Shown one piece after another: positions 12,823 through 26,500 of a stretch of DNA of 64,000 nt. The stretch is taken from NCBI GenBank assembly GCA_010645155.1, contig JAAGOF010000131.1, positions 117,854 to 181,853 of the forward strand. The letters run 5' to 3'. The notes beneath the pieces were generated by a model. It saw only the letters and a list, made by a program, of their open reading frames with translations, made no database searches and was not told the origin of the DNA. The position numbers and the translations under genes are program-made. The stretch's first letter is position 1; every line of letters begins with the position of its first letter. This DNA is from Tigriopus japonicus. Lineage: Eukaryota; Arthropoda; Copepoda; Harpacticoida; Harpacticidae.

Positions 12823-13371
12823 ACACAGCTGTGTTGAATTATTTATTCGACCTTCATTCACAAGGCAAGAAATAGCTCTACGAGTGCCAGTTTGGTTATC
12901 AGGATATCTTGTTTTTTGAGACTGAAATTTTGAGGCAAAAATGGTTTCACAATAAGCTCCCGTGAATGTAAGGACAGACCTTCTGTTTTGGAGAGGTTTG
13001 AGTGGTTGGAGCTTAGTGCATTCGTTTCGCAGGCGTTTGGGCACATCGTTAGTCAGAATCACACACTCCACAAATGCGCTTCAAGATGTCGGTTGCATCT
13101 GTGAAAAGTTCGTGTTCGACAATCGATCTGAAGAAGTGAGGCGAATCGACATGAAATTTCCTTTCGATTGGAATTATAAGTGTCCGGTATTTACAATGAG
13201 AAATTCTCTCGTTGGACATATTTTTTGCAAAAATTGATCACTTTAAGATCCCATTAGTTAGGTTTTGGGACTTTTGCCACTAGTGTCTTAAATGAGATCA
13301 CCTTTAGAATCGCCCTTAGGGAATTTGATGGTCTGGCAATTTATTTGCGTTGTTTCCACTAAGAATTGATC

Positions 13372-13445
13372 AATGAGAGACGTGGATTCGAACCCATGAT
13401 ATTTGGGTAAATCTGATCGCGCACGTTAATTAAATATCCTAACGC
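13372..13445 (-). repeat. degenerate tRNA-derived SINE
   Basis: On the minus strand a perfect B box GGTTCGAATCC (reverse complement at 13384-13394) follows a decayed D-arm-like segment. The stretch ending ATGGGTTCGAATCCACGTCT matches the 3' half of the tRNA-like head at 8163-8242, so it appears to be an older copy of the same SINE family. Confidence 0.45.
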
Positions 13446-13629
13446 AAACTTCTTCCTAGCAACCCTGAAAGTATAAACTGTCAAATATTTTTTGGATGTC
13501 TACTTCTCGAACATGAAGCTTTCGTTACGGGTCCATTCAAGATTTCGATACTCTAAATTCATAGCATACCCTAAAGAAAGATGTTTATACTCGGATCTAG
13601 AAACAATAAAGAAGCTAATGAGACCGAGT

Positions 13630-13732
13630 AGAAATACGCGTAACCATGCTCGATCAAGTTTCATTTCATAAGTGTGTGATTGAAAAACGCTGCTTTTGTA
13701 GCGAAACTTGATCAAGTATGGTTATTTCCACT
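13630..13732. repeat. short inverted repeat hairpin
   Basis: The sequence around 'cgtaaccatgctcgatcaag' (about 13638-13660) is repeated inverted around 'cttgatcaagtatggttat' (about 13707-13725). This gives arms of some 30 bases with a few mismatches. No gene is associated. Confidence 0.5.
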
Positions 13733-14042
13733 CCATCTCATGCTTCTTTTATGTTATGCTTCTACTTTACTTCAAAACTATTTCAGTAACCGACCTATTA
13801 TATCATTTTATACAATAAAGTACAGGTCAATATCAAAACAGCTGAACGAAAAAGTTATTTTCATTGGATTAATCTAAAAAAATTCATGGCACAAAATGAA
13901 TCGAAACGAAAGATTATGACATAAGATTTGCACGTCAACATGAGAACTAGGAATTCCGAGATTGAATTGGATAAATCCGTTTACTTCTTAACCAAGGGGT
14001 TGGAACACAGTCAGGGCTTTTTCAATCAAATGGATCAATCTA

Positions 14043-14428
14043 CAGCGGCGGCGGCCCAAGTGTAGACCCCTTTGGACCCCGTCATAAGTGTTGTAGTTTT
14101 TAATGGATTTTTTCAAATTTACATTTTAATGATCCCGAAGTATTAAGGAATAAAAGTTCTTTTATACATATCCCTGTTGAAGGCCTTTTGCATAGATGAG
14201 ATCATGACATGGATGAAAAATTGGAACAGTTTGCACAGTGCCTTGCATTTGTACCTTAAGGGGAGGAGAGCATAATTTTGGGTTGGAATAGATTCTTTGG
14301 TATCCTAACATGTCTGTCTCACTTTTAAAGATGGGTAAAAAAGGGAATCCACGAACCTTAATCAGACCTAAACTGACACGGGTTATGTACTAAAAACGCC
14401 AAAATCTACACTTGGACCGCCGACCCTG
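14043..14428. mobile_element. Tc1/mariner-type MITE with TA duplication
   Basis: The 386-bp element is flanked by TA (14041-14042 and 14429-14430). It starts CAGCGGCGGCGGCCCAAG and ends with the inverted counterpart of CAGGGTCGGCGGTCCAAG. The terminal repeats match over about 25 bases with three differences. The interior has no transposase, so it is a non-autonomous element. TA duplication plus CAG ends fits Tc1/mariner. Confidence 0.75.
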
Positions 14429-14431
14429 TAG

Positions 14432-17100
14432 TTCCAAGTTCCGTTTAGAGTAAGCGGAAAATAGAACGAGTCGGGAAAATGAGTGGAACATCAATTTGCG
14501 CCTGCTCTGCACTGGACATAGATTTTAACTGACTTGTTCTTAAGTAGAATAAGTTTTGTTTTTAATAAACACAATTCCTATACGAAAAACTACATTCTGT
14601 TGATTGAATGTATTTATATTGAATTTTGCTCATACCAAAAAATTTGAAAACCATGATATTGTTGTCGCGTTCGAACGAACATCAGGATCATGACGATCAA
14701 TCAAAAATACTCGGACAAAAGTTGTCATGACGACAATGAAGGTCGGAGAGACGAATATTTTATCATTTTCGTGGGATTTAAGTTACATAAAAACGGCAAT
14801 TGAAACACCTAGGTTACATAAAAGCTTACAACATCAGAATTCCTCCTAATAATCAAACGTGGCAAAACGATTGAATTGAATTTGATGTCACATTTCCTCA
14901 ACTTTCTTCAAGGAACAAAAAAGCTTGTACTTTTGAATAATCAAAACACAAACTGTTTAAACAAATCGAATTTCAACAGGCGCTTTTTGTGAAGAAGAAA
15001 GAAAAAAGACCTCTCTTTTGAGCCCTTCAAAGGCTTTGTCATAACATAACCCTTCATTGAAATCACAATACATCTATCTGACCAAAAATGCATGCATGTA
15101 GTATAGTAATATTCAATTACCTCTTTCATTTGTTCGATTTCCAATTAAACATTATATAAGGTATTTACTTCATATCTCCATTTCGACCTACCCAACAAGT
15201 GTACTTGATCACGCCATTATGTTTTGTTTTAGCAAATAGAACCCTAACAGACCTAGTACATTTACTTCTTGATCGCATTAGCCAACATACATAAGTCGTA
15301 ATCAATTGATGACGTTGCAAGTGATCCTGCCTATTAGGTAAGGAATATTATTAAGATAGGCTTTGGTATCTTAAATATTCTTAGATCTATTTTGAAAAAC
15401 GACACAAAATTTGTCTCACCCACTGGGTTTTTCGTAAGAAGTTTGAAGAAGGCTCAAATAAATCACATCTGTCATTACGGATGTATATTTCTGCCAAAAA
15501 GCGGAGCCCTGGATGCCTAAAAGTGACGGAATAATCAGATAAAATAATAAAAAGCAAAAACAAGAGTAAAAATTATGGCCTTCAAAAATTTTTTAGACAT
15601 TGTTTTTGGGTCTTGAGTTTTTCATATTGGTCAAAGTTTTGGGTTTTTTTCATAAACTGAAAAGTTACAAAATTTCCCCCTAAATTTGTGGCTTGATAAG
15701 TCAAAATGCAAAGAAGTTAAAAATATCGTTTCTACATTAAATGTTACGCAAAGACGCCAGGGCCCACATGTGGACACAATGATGATTTTTTGTAGGCCCA
15801 GGAGCTACGTAGAAAGATCAAAATAGTGGGTCCAAATGCCATCAAAAGTACTGTGCTTGTGGGTTTACAGCACTGTGATCGTTTATTTGTGGTCCCTTGT
15901 TCCCATTAGCTTTTGAAACAATGCCTGGTTCTGGATTACTCTCTTCTCCTAGATTCTTACAATTTGCTTTTGAGTCTCGGAGAACTCACTCGCATGAATG
16001 ATGCGTGGTTTGAAACTAATGTTCTCAATTCTTTGGACAAATCTGACCTTATTGACCATCGCCTCGGTGGAGGCGATGTTTTAAGCTTTTCGTGAGTTAA
16101 TACTGACACAAGACATAACTTTATACTTATTCAAATTAGGTACTCGAACGGTATTCAAAATTTTGAGTATACATCAAGTTCAAATTATTACAATATGAAA
16201 AGCATGATATTTGATGGAATTTTTATTGTTTGAGCAAGCAAATAAAAGCTTCGATTTACAAGTCAAAAAAAAGACAGGATGGGTGGAGTATTGTACACTT
16301 GCAAAAGGATATTTCGCCCTGAGTTTTGTTTTTGCAAGTTTCTGTCCTAAGAAACTGCGGTAGTCCATCAAGCATAATTGGTCAATTATATGAAACATCT
16401 GTGGGTTTGTTTCCGGACTTCCAATCCTTGCTTTATAAGCTCACGTTCTCCGAAGAATTTGGGGTAACCACAAAAGACGAACATTGCTCGTAACAAACTT
16501 TTTGATGGGCAAAGACACAAATTTTTCCCTTGTCCCGAGCCAAGAATGCACTTTCTGGTGGTTATTCGCCTCCACATGCTCAAGAGAGCAGAGGATATCG
16601 AGATTTCTTGGCACTTTAGTCTTGAGTAAAACTTTGGTTACTCTGTTTTCTACGTTATTGTGTCCAAGGCTGCTGAGGTTTCTCGGGGTTCTCAACCTAA
16701 AGGCATGAATTAATGATAAACCCATCGCAAGAAAAAGAGGTTCTCTAGGGAACTTTAACGGCCCATTTCCGAGCTAGTCCACCCAATCAAAGACGAAGAC
16801 CCATCATTTTTCTTTTCGGGCTCGATCCCTCATTCGTACACGCTCAGATAGGTGTCTTGTTTTGTCTCAGTCTTTAGTAAAGTCGTTCTCAAAAAAGGAG
16901 CGTCAGGTGAACTGAATGGATATCAATATCTACAATATTGGTTGGAACTGCCAATAGACTCTTTGCTGTTTTCACACGTCTTGGAGCTCAACAGAAAGGA
17001 TGCCTTTGTATTCCACGACCCTCCATGTTACAAAACCCTGAGCACTGTTCCAGTTGAGGTCGCTTTTGAAGGAAGCCTCTCACCCCAAGAACATCTGTGG
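14432..17100. other. intergenic, between MITE and GPCR
   Basis: Only repeat debris is recognised: a relic of the 'ggcccacatgtgg' hAT-type MITE at 15758-15905. Short frames elsewhere have no domains. The GC-rich stretch 17100-17587 just upstream of the GPCR start probably holds its promoter and 5' leader, but no TATA box was identified there. Confidence 0.5.
15758..15905 (+). mobile_element. decayed hAT-type MITE relic
   Basis: The interior 'gggcccacatgtgg', 'taggcccaggag', 'ggtttacagcactgtgatcg' and 'tttgtggtccc' blocks align in order with the MITEs at 44055-44512 and 57586-57832. The terminal repeats and target duplication are no longer recognisable. Confidence 0.55.
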
Positions 17101-17587
17101 TCAACCGGTTAGATGTCGCACTTTTTGTTCCTTTAGCTTTGTTCCTCCTTTTTCCGTTTTGGCGCCAATGCGTCTTCTTCCGCTCGTTTTTGAAGGCCGC
17201 CGCTCAACGGACGGACGAACGAAGAGAGAGGAAAAAGGCCAAAAAGAAGAGAAGTACGAGGGAAAACGAGCGAGGAGAATCCTGAGCCAAGCCAAATCGA
17301 AGGACAGGCCTTCAAAACTTCACAGTCTGGACGAGAAGCGTCGTTGCAAGTGCATGCTGTGGACTCAAATTTCCCAGAGATCCCGCGAGTAAGCAAGAAC
17401 GAGCGGGTAGAAAAACCGAGTTCGTATATCGAAGACAGAACTCAAGGAAGAAATCATCATCTTCCAAAGTCAGTGATGAATTGTCTTCCCATCCTGGAAG
17501 TTAGTGGAAGGAAAGCAAGCACGGTGCAGTGGTGATTGATGGGAGTGGTGAGAACTTATACTATAGGTACACCCTTTCATCGTCAAA

Positions 17588-20500
17588 ATGACGAGCTTGA
17601 GCCACAATAGCACGGTAGTGGAATTGAATTGCCCAACTTACTCGGACGGCGATATCTTATTCTTGGACAAATTCTCATTTTGGGTGGAAGGGGTCCTTCT
17701 GGTGGTATTAGCCGTGCTGGGGGTCTTGGGTAACACCTTTGCTTCGATCATTATATCTCGAAAAGAGATGCGGAACAGCTTCAACTTGCTCCTGGTCAGT
17801 TTGGCATGCTTTGACTCGGCCTATTTGATCGGGTCCATTCTGGAGAGCTTTCGAAAGACCTTCCATATGGCGTCCAAACTTCATATCATCTTATTTCCAA
17901 ACTTCTTGTATCCCTTCAACCAGATGGCCATCTCAGGCTCGATCTTCATGACAGTGGCCATTGCTTGGGAGCGCTATATTGCAGTCCATTACCCTTTGGA
18001 TTACAATCAGGCCATGAACGACACGAATGCGATGAGAAAAAGACTGATCAAGTACGTGGGTCCAGTGTTTCTTCTGGCCGTGGCTTTTAACATCGTCAAG
18101 TTTTTTGAGGCCAACGTGGCCTATCGACCCGTCTATGACAACATGACAAACTATATCACTTATGACGTGGAACTTGAGGTGGCCGAGCTCCGAACCCATC
18201 CCATATATTCAGCCTACAACAATTGGAGCAGACTCTTGGTCCTCGGGATCCTTCCGTTCCTTCTCTTGGTGTTTTTCAATACCAAGATCTACAATGATAT
18301 TCTAGAACGACGCAAGAGGAGATTAAGGTAAAGATAGCCCACATAGGAACGTACAATTGTGGAAGACTCAGTTGGCATGAAAGAAGGTTCTTGATCCCTC
18401 AAAAACACAAATCCGGGCAGAAAAAATGGTGACACTGCTTCCTTAGGATCCCCTTTGATCTTTGACACTGAAGACCTCTCTGACAGGGGTTTCTGTCGAT
18501 AACCAGAGAGGGGATATGTAACTTTTCATCGTTAAATCTAGCTGAATACGCAATCCTCGAGCAAGACAGTTTTGAGGGTGTCCATTTTTTTTGATGAGTC
18601 AGACTCATCCCAGGGCTTTGTATCTTTGGACTAACAACGGGGCCCTATTCACTTGGGCACAATTACAGAAAATTTAACAAGAGAAGTGCTTCCTCATTAT
18701 TTGTTGCCATGAATTGTTGAAAAGCTTCGTTGCACAACCAAAACTAGTCTGTTTGTGCTTAACCTTCTTTCGAAGTCAACGACGTATCCAATCATGAACC
18801 AACCCGAATATTGATGTATCCCAGACTCAATATTCGTATCATGTGCAAACAATTAAACGAATGGGAAAAGGGTGAAGATACGGATGAGTTGTTTGGCGTC
18901 AATTTTCCTGGTTCTTATAAATTGGAGTTGTACACATTTACTCCTTGAGGGCGCACTGGTTCTCCTGAAATGACATCTCGTTTTCTCTGCAAAATAATAA
19001 GAGGAAGCTAACGTTAGATATATAACCTAGTGATGGTTTCCCCTCTCTTTCTCAACTACATAAGACTCTATTTCATATTGGGAGCCAGAGCAATACGTTA
19101 GTTTGTTTGCGATCCTAAATTGTAGCAACCTTGGGTAAACGTTGAAATGCGAGAGTAAAGTGGTTTCATTTAAATGTATTTCTTTGTAAAACGTAATGGC
19201 ATAATGTAATTCGGTCTAGGTTTGTCATTTTTACTACTTTTCTCAAGAATTGTTCAGGAACACGTCAATTTATGCGAGCAATTTGAGAAATACATAAGAC
19301 CAACAAAGTCGTCGAACTATGTATTTTTGATGCCCTACTTTATGTTTATGACAAACCTAGGTTAACGCTTCACATTTTTAAACAAAAAAAAGCGAAAAAT
19401 AGTTTGGACAAGAAGATAAGTAAGTTAAGAAAAGAAGGAACAATGAAAATGTAGTCTTCTTTGAAGTTGGATAGGGGCCTTTGCCAACGAGGGCAGTTAA
19501 AGGTCGTGGATGACTCGAGCATCTTTTCAATTTGGAGCCGAAATTGACTCTTGTCTGTGAGTAAAATTCGACTCGTTAGCCGCATCCTTTAACGACCTCG
19601 AGGCAAGGGAAGATCGAAAACGAGGTCACCAAGGAGTTGAAGGCCGTCTGACAGAATTTCATTTCCAGCCCAAGGAGCTTGTCATGTTTTTTTGATGTCA
19701 CATTAGGAAGCTTGTGCCATGAATCTCAATGGGCCCCCAAACATCCTTGTTCCAACTCTCAGGGAATACACAGTGGTCCTCATGGATGCAAATGGACAAG
19801 AGTGGAAACCACGCAGGTGTGAAAGTGGGGCATCTTCTTTTCAGAGTGCGTATTTTGCTTTGTTGTTCTGGAACAATGACGCACCTGATGTAACGGATTT
19901 CATTTCACAGAGGCTGATTTACGATATGCGATGACAAACCGTTCATAATTAGTTTTCATTCATTTCCAAAGAATCTTTACAAAAGATATGTGCCATTACA
20001 ATACCTATCAAAACCACATGGCATAGCATTCCAAACTGGATGTTACTGGTCTTGATCTGGGTAACAGTCAGACAAAAGATTACCAGAAACCCTTCGAGAG
20101 TACGATGAGATTTTTCTATGGGCTCTTTCTATACTTGTGAGGTTTGCCTTTTTTAAAAGTTCCCGGTTTCTAAGGGATTCATATTTCGTTGCTGCGTCAT
20201 TTTTCCAGAAAGTATATTTGACTCACTCATCCATCTAGAATCCTTCCTTCTAGAAAAATTCAATATCTCCCTCAAAGACCTATACAAATAGTTGTTATTT
20301 GTAGTGAATATGGTGCTTTTTCAGACGAAATATTTTCATCAGAGCGAAGCTTTCTCCGAGGAACAGCGAGAAAAAAAAAGCACATGAAATTTGAGGTCAC
20401 CAACAACGCCCACTTGATAAAAGCAAAATTCATTCTCAATAAGGGAACGTTTTGTTTCGAATGAAAATGAAAAAGGATGTTCCGACTACAATATCTCTCG

Positions 20501-23500
20501 GCAAATATTTAACCAATATTTTACAAGACCTTGAATAATCTCCATACTTCTCGTACAAAAGTTACGGCATGTCAGCCGTGCTTTGAGTACAAATGTTTCC
20601 CTTTTCCTTTTTCTCTCCGTGATAGAAATACATATCTCTTCCACTTTAGCTTGAACTAGAAACACTTGAAATTTCTGGCTCCCTTATTACCTTGAGGCAC
20701 TTTCCTATTTTCAAATTTGAATGAACCGCTTTGGAACACCCTCAGTCTTTCTGTCTTTGAGACAGGACTGACCTTATTCAAAGAAATATTGATTGAATAA
20801 GCTTATGATAAATTATGCCTTTGGAGTTCACGTCACTTGGATCACGCCAACCTCGATTAAACGGCATATCAATGTCAGAGACAAATAGCGCAATCCTCGA
20901 AGGAGGCTGTCTGAATCATGGCTTGGAATTCTAAAGGCTCATCGGGTCAAACTTATTGGAAGCCTTTGGCACGAATCAGGGTGCCATGCATGAGCAATAA
21001 GGAGAAGTGCTACCAGTTTATGGCCGATTTGGACATGGCGAGACTCGCGAAAGGGTCGTAAAATCCGTCATAAACTCTTGTCTACCAATCTAGAGAGGGC
21101 GTTTACTGGTACTAAATACAAAGCAGACAGATTATTCACCTCGTTGACCCGTTGAGATCACAATCAGGTCGTAAAGCCATTCATTCAAATGCCAATAGGC
21201 CTTGATGGCCTTTGTTCCCTTTTTGGAGACGCTTTGTGTGACTGTCCGTTTCCGGTCAAAGAAGAAATGCTCAATCCGCCGAGGTTCCACAATTGGAACC
21301 TTTTGTCCTTCAAGTGGAATCTCCGTTTTGTCTAATCTAATTTGTAACTCCAGGAAAGGACAGCTTGCAGTTTCGTATTTGTGGCAGGCAAACACGTAAT
21401 TGCGAGACCGAGAAGCGTGTCTGGCGTTTGCGGACAATGGCTAAACCAAAGGTCACAGAAACACGCAAAATTCCAAACCCAATTTAGTCAGGATCCTTCT
21501 TCGGCCATGATTTGTCTAAGGGAGCTTGGACAAGTAAAGCTAACCAGGAAAAGTGTTCACAACACAATTTCATTTTTCTATAGGTCAAGACGACATAAGA
21601 GAGAGGAGACAGGGAATGTTCCGTAGAAAAGAAGGGATATACTACGTACAGGGTGTGCTAAGTGCAAATAATGTGACGTGGATCCGCTCGGATCTGTCTA
21701 CGAGTTGAGTTGCCCTGGGGATCTGTTCTGAGCGAGAAGAAGAAGAAGGCCAGTTCCTTTGGCCTTCTCAATCTTCCCCCTTTTTCCATCTTTCTCTAAA
21801 ATGTGTTGTGTGAACGTGTCAGTTTGGACACCTGCTTCAAAACGTAAAATGTAATTTTAGCCAACGTTTCATTCTCACTTGAAGAGACAAGTTCCGTGTA
21901 GAATATACATTTCCATGCTTAATATATTGTATATGGGTTATTGATTTTTTTCTTGGGTCGCTTGCAAATGTGTATAATATACATTTCTATGACTAAAGTC
22001 GTACTGCATAAGGGTTCATTGATTTTTTTTTTCTTGGATCTCATGCATATTATTACATGGCCATTTCCTTTGCCATTGGATTGTGAGCACAAGTCGGTTC
22101 TCAAAGAGACTATGTAGACTCAGAGGGGATAAAAGATCCTTTAGAAATCAGGTTTTCCGGTCTGCTGATCAAATATATAAATATCTAGCTCTTTACCAAA
22201 AGCTGAATGGCGTTCTGGTTGGAAGTGCTTCACACAAGTAAACATGTCATCCTTTTGGTCCACTAAAAGGCGGCTACGAACTCGATTTTTCACTTTCGAT
22301 CCAAGGTTTCGAGGTCAGCCGAGGTCAACCTGATATCTAAACATTATCAGCTTGATCTCTTCATTTTGAACAAAAAACCAATCTATTTTATCTCAGCCAG
22401 ACCTTTTTATTGTCCACGCAAACACACACCAATTAGGCAGTTGCAAACGTGATAATAGCCCACTTAAAGAGCACAACTCTATTTATCCATCCCGTCATCA
22501 CAGTCTGCGATTTGAAACGGCACCACATTCCGGCTCCGTTTTTTACTTCCCCAAGAAAATGCAAATAACGACATCGTCTTGAGCTTGAGGTTACCTTCGA
22601 ATAAAAAGGGAATTTTCCTCATGGTCTGCTCGGCAATCCTGTTTTATTATGGGCGTGTGACCACCATACTGTTATGGCCATAAACGCACATAACAGAGTG
22701 GCTTTTGACTATGCACGATGGGCTTCAAAATGGACTCTTGATATTTGTTGGAGGGGGCACGATATTGAGAGCTTTTGCATTGCCAATGAAGCTAAAAATA
22801 GAACAAATAGAAACTACTTTCACTGAAGCTATTTCTTAGCTTCTCCCATATCACACAAGTAATTACTTACTTTCATTATTTTTTTCGCTATAACTCTCTT
22901 GAGCAGAGAGCTGAGCTCCAAAGATAAGCCTGCCTCAAGACTTCACGGCTTTGTTTGGTGGGTGCATTATCACATTGGCCACGGAAGAAACGCTCCCTTG
23001 TCTAATAAAAGTAGAAGGAAGGCAATCAGAGATTGGTCCAACGTTCTCTTGCCACATCAAGTCAACAACATTGCATTGGCTGCTTAGAGTTGAGTGCTGG
23101 CATTATTGTTTCCATCGAATTGGTTCTCCGTCTCCATCGTAATAATAATGGTCCTTGGATGTGGTGGACTGAAAGTGGAACGCAATGAAGCCGAGGTCGT
23201 ATTCGATTGAGTTTTTGCTCCATTGCGTGTTTTCACAATACGTACATGGACTGGGAGTGGAATTCTTTCTTGGCGTTATTACTAGAGGTTGGCAACGATT
23301 CGCTAAATGAGTCAGGTATCGAGGACGAATGATTTGTCAACTCGGTAGTTACAAAGCGCCAACTCGTATATCGACTTGCCAATTTAGAACGGGCAAAACC
23401 AAGTTTGACTGATAGACAACATTTTATCTTGGCTCAAAATTTACGGAGCGGATTTCATTTGATGATAAGAAATTGGCTTTTCTTGTCACAAGGAAATTTG

Positions 23501-26500
23501 CGTTTCCGCACTTGCAACTTGCACAGATTTTCAATGAAGGACTAATAAGGAGAAGCTTCCGACGTTCAAACGAACGTCGCTTTGAAAGTACGGCACTACA
23601 TTCAGATTTTTCTATCGAAGCCAAAAAAAAGCAAGGTGTATTCAATGACAGAAACCAATACCAATCTATCTCATTTCCTCTGATTTTATCGGAAAGAAAA
23701 GTAACATGATTCCCTTTTCTTTGGCAAAAGGGTGAAGCTCGTGGCCATGTTATAAGGTACTTGAAAACGTTGTTTCTTAAGACTTGTGCTTTCGAGGAAT
23801 AAAAATAATGAGCTAATGATTGCACATGCCGAAGTAACTCAATTCAATCAACACTACTCTAAATCTTATTTTTAGCCTCGACGCTGAAAAGGCTTTTCTT
23901 TGAAAGGGCTCATGTCCTTGCACTCTTTTAAAGTCATGACGACAGAGATGGGAGTGCATGAACCGAGTTTGAAAAAAGTGATTCATTTCGCTCTCTCTAA
24001 ATATACTCCTGGACATTTTCGCTTTTTCTTCATTCATGAATTGACCACTTTTTGGGTTTTTTTGTGGTAGGTGGTCATGTGGGGGTCTCTTTGAACGCCT
24101 TTTTCGTTGACCTTTGGGAAGTGACCAAACGGTAAAAATCCCAGACAAAAGGTAATGACGACAAGATTCGGTGGTTGGACCCATGATTGTTCGATTGCTT
24201 TTCAACAAAAGGTATTTTTGGGCAATGTCTGTCCGAATTCTCACTTTTTTTCGGGATTCCACTTTAAGCCGACCGTCATTGCTGAAGGAAACATTCGATA
24301 ATTTGCTGAATGACGTCACTCTAAAGTGAGAAAGATTAGCGGCCAATCAATCAAATCTGCATTTGATTTTTCTTACGCCAATACTCGTCAAAAAGAAGCT
24401 TCCTGTGCACAAAAGAAATGAGCGGAAGTCATTTTCTTCTGTATGTTTTATTCCCTACCAAAAAAAAAAATTTTTACATCCTCGTTTTTGGTTTGACACA
24501 TTTTGGATACAGATGGGAAGCAAGGACTCAGAGTTAAATGTACTTTCCTCAAAACCATATTTAGTGTCGAATATCCTCAAAAGAACTTAACGATCATTGC
24601 CTATGAGAAGACAAAAATAATAATAAAATAAATCAGAAATTGCTGTGTTGTAGATGGATTAAGAAAAAACTCAAATTTTCCTTCAAAACTCCATTCCATT
24701 GACGAAAATTATCGCTGAAGGAGCTTTTGGCCTATCACTGATATCTTTATATTAAGAAGCTTCAAGGAATGGTGCATATCATATGCCTAAGGTATGCAAT
24801 AACAGACATTGATGAAAGAGATTATTAGTTGACGTTGATTTCAAAAAGAAATACGATAACGTGTCCCTTTCGAACTAAAACAAGTCAAAAAGTTTTACGG
24901 AGAAAGCATGCGATAAGGAAATTAACCATTCTCAATAACCACGTACCTAACAGTTAGTGAGATCAGTGCCAGTTGTTTACTCAAACTCTTGAGTTGGGAG
25001 TTGTTTTCACGGCTCGTGGGAATAATTCCGTTTCAGCTAACGATCCGTGGCATAAAATGCAATTCAAAGTGCTTTCAGTATTCATAATTCACTTGGAAAG
25101 CCACCTTCTTCCTCGGCGAAAAGATAAGACGGAAAATGTTAACAGCACCGGAGAATAAAGGATCATACCTCTTTTAGATACGGCCTCAACAAACTAACAC
25201 CAGTTTAAAGAAAAGTCAAAATGACTCGGTGGTTTATTTTCTCATTTGCCGCTTCCCTTCACTTTCCGTGACACTTTAATTAAGCAAAGGTCCTTGGCAG
25301 ACTTTGCATAACACATGTTTAATTGAACAGAGGTCTAATTGGCTGCTAAGCCATTCCAAACAGAGTCTGATCTTGGTCGTTGTTTTCTACCCTACCACGA
25401 AATACGTGGGTTCAAAAGTTGCCACTCTCGATAATATGATGTGCTCCTCATTCGTGAGAAAACACATTAGCTTCATCCAATAATGCCTAGTGCATACTTT
25501 GGACCGTATCTTTGGACCGCAGCCGACTGATTGATAGATCCAAAGCCAGCCTAATTCGATTCCTCCGCAATTACGCAGTCAAGATCAAAAGCACAAACAT
25601 TGGAAAACACAACCCAAACGGTTCTCTGACGTCACTGAGAATCCCCAGATTCAATCGCTTTTTCTACTCGTTGATGCCTCTTCGAATCGAATGCATTATC
25701 TTGAATTGAGATAATAGCCAATGTGTTCGAGACATGGAGAAACCATCCATAGCCGATGTCGCTCAGGTATTGGTTCAAGCATCTTCTTTTAGCTCTGCTC
25801 TCAAAAACGAGGTCTTCTAAGAGAACGAGTTGCACGCGTAGTACACACGTTCATGTATGCAAGTGACTTTTCTCAATGTCTTGAAGAGGAACAGGAAGTG
25901 AGGCACTAAGTGGTTCGACATATTCATTGTCCATGGTTCAGCCTTTAAGAGCCCTTTGGAGACTGTTCCAGTCAGATTGACACATTTTTTGTCTTTTTTC
26001 CTCTTTCGGGATATTTACATCAATGGCGAGCATTTTGTGCACCAGGGAGATACGAGATCAAGCCCGAGCTTCCAACAGCCTGGAAAATATATTCACTCTT
26101 CAAGGCCTACGTAATATTAGTCTAGAGCGATTACATGATTAATTTAGTGATGGGGTCGAAACGGCTCTTAACCGAAACCAAAATCAGCTGACTACAAAAA
26201 CTATTTACGCGCAAAATTCAACTAAACAATTGTAGTGTCCACGTGTTTGAAAAAGGGAAATCGCGTATTTTAAAACATCGGGAAAACAAATGTTTCAGAG
26301 ATTTATGGGCAGAATTTGTTTTTAGTGGATGTCTGCTTTCGGTTTCGGTAGGCGTAACACAAGCTGAAAACTGCAGCCGAAAAACGACCGAAATCTTTTT
26401 CTGTTCATCACATACTGTAGATGATGATTCATCATCTATGATTTTAGTTATTCAAAGAGCAGACAACTATGTTCTTGTTGAAGCAGAAGTGGGCATACTT

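Noticed and set aside
20918..21061. 47-residue plus-strand frame with good start context
   Set aside because: No homology recognised, too short, and inside the GPCR intron; possible but unsupported.
23813..24346. 177-codon minus-strand frame, the longest unassigned one
   Set aside because: Basic, no recognisable domain, overlaps another frame, lies in the GPCR intron with poor start context; probably chance.
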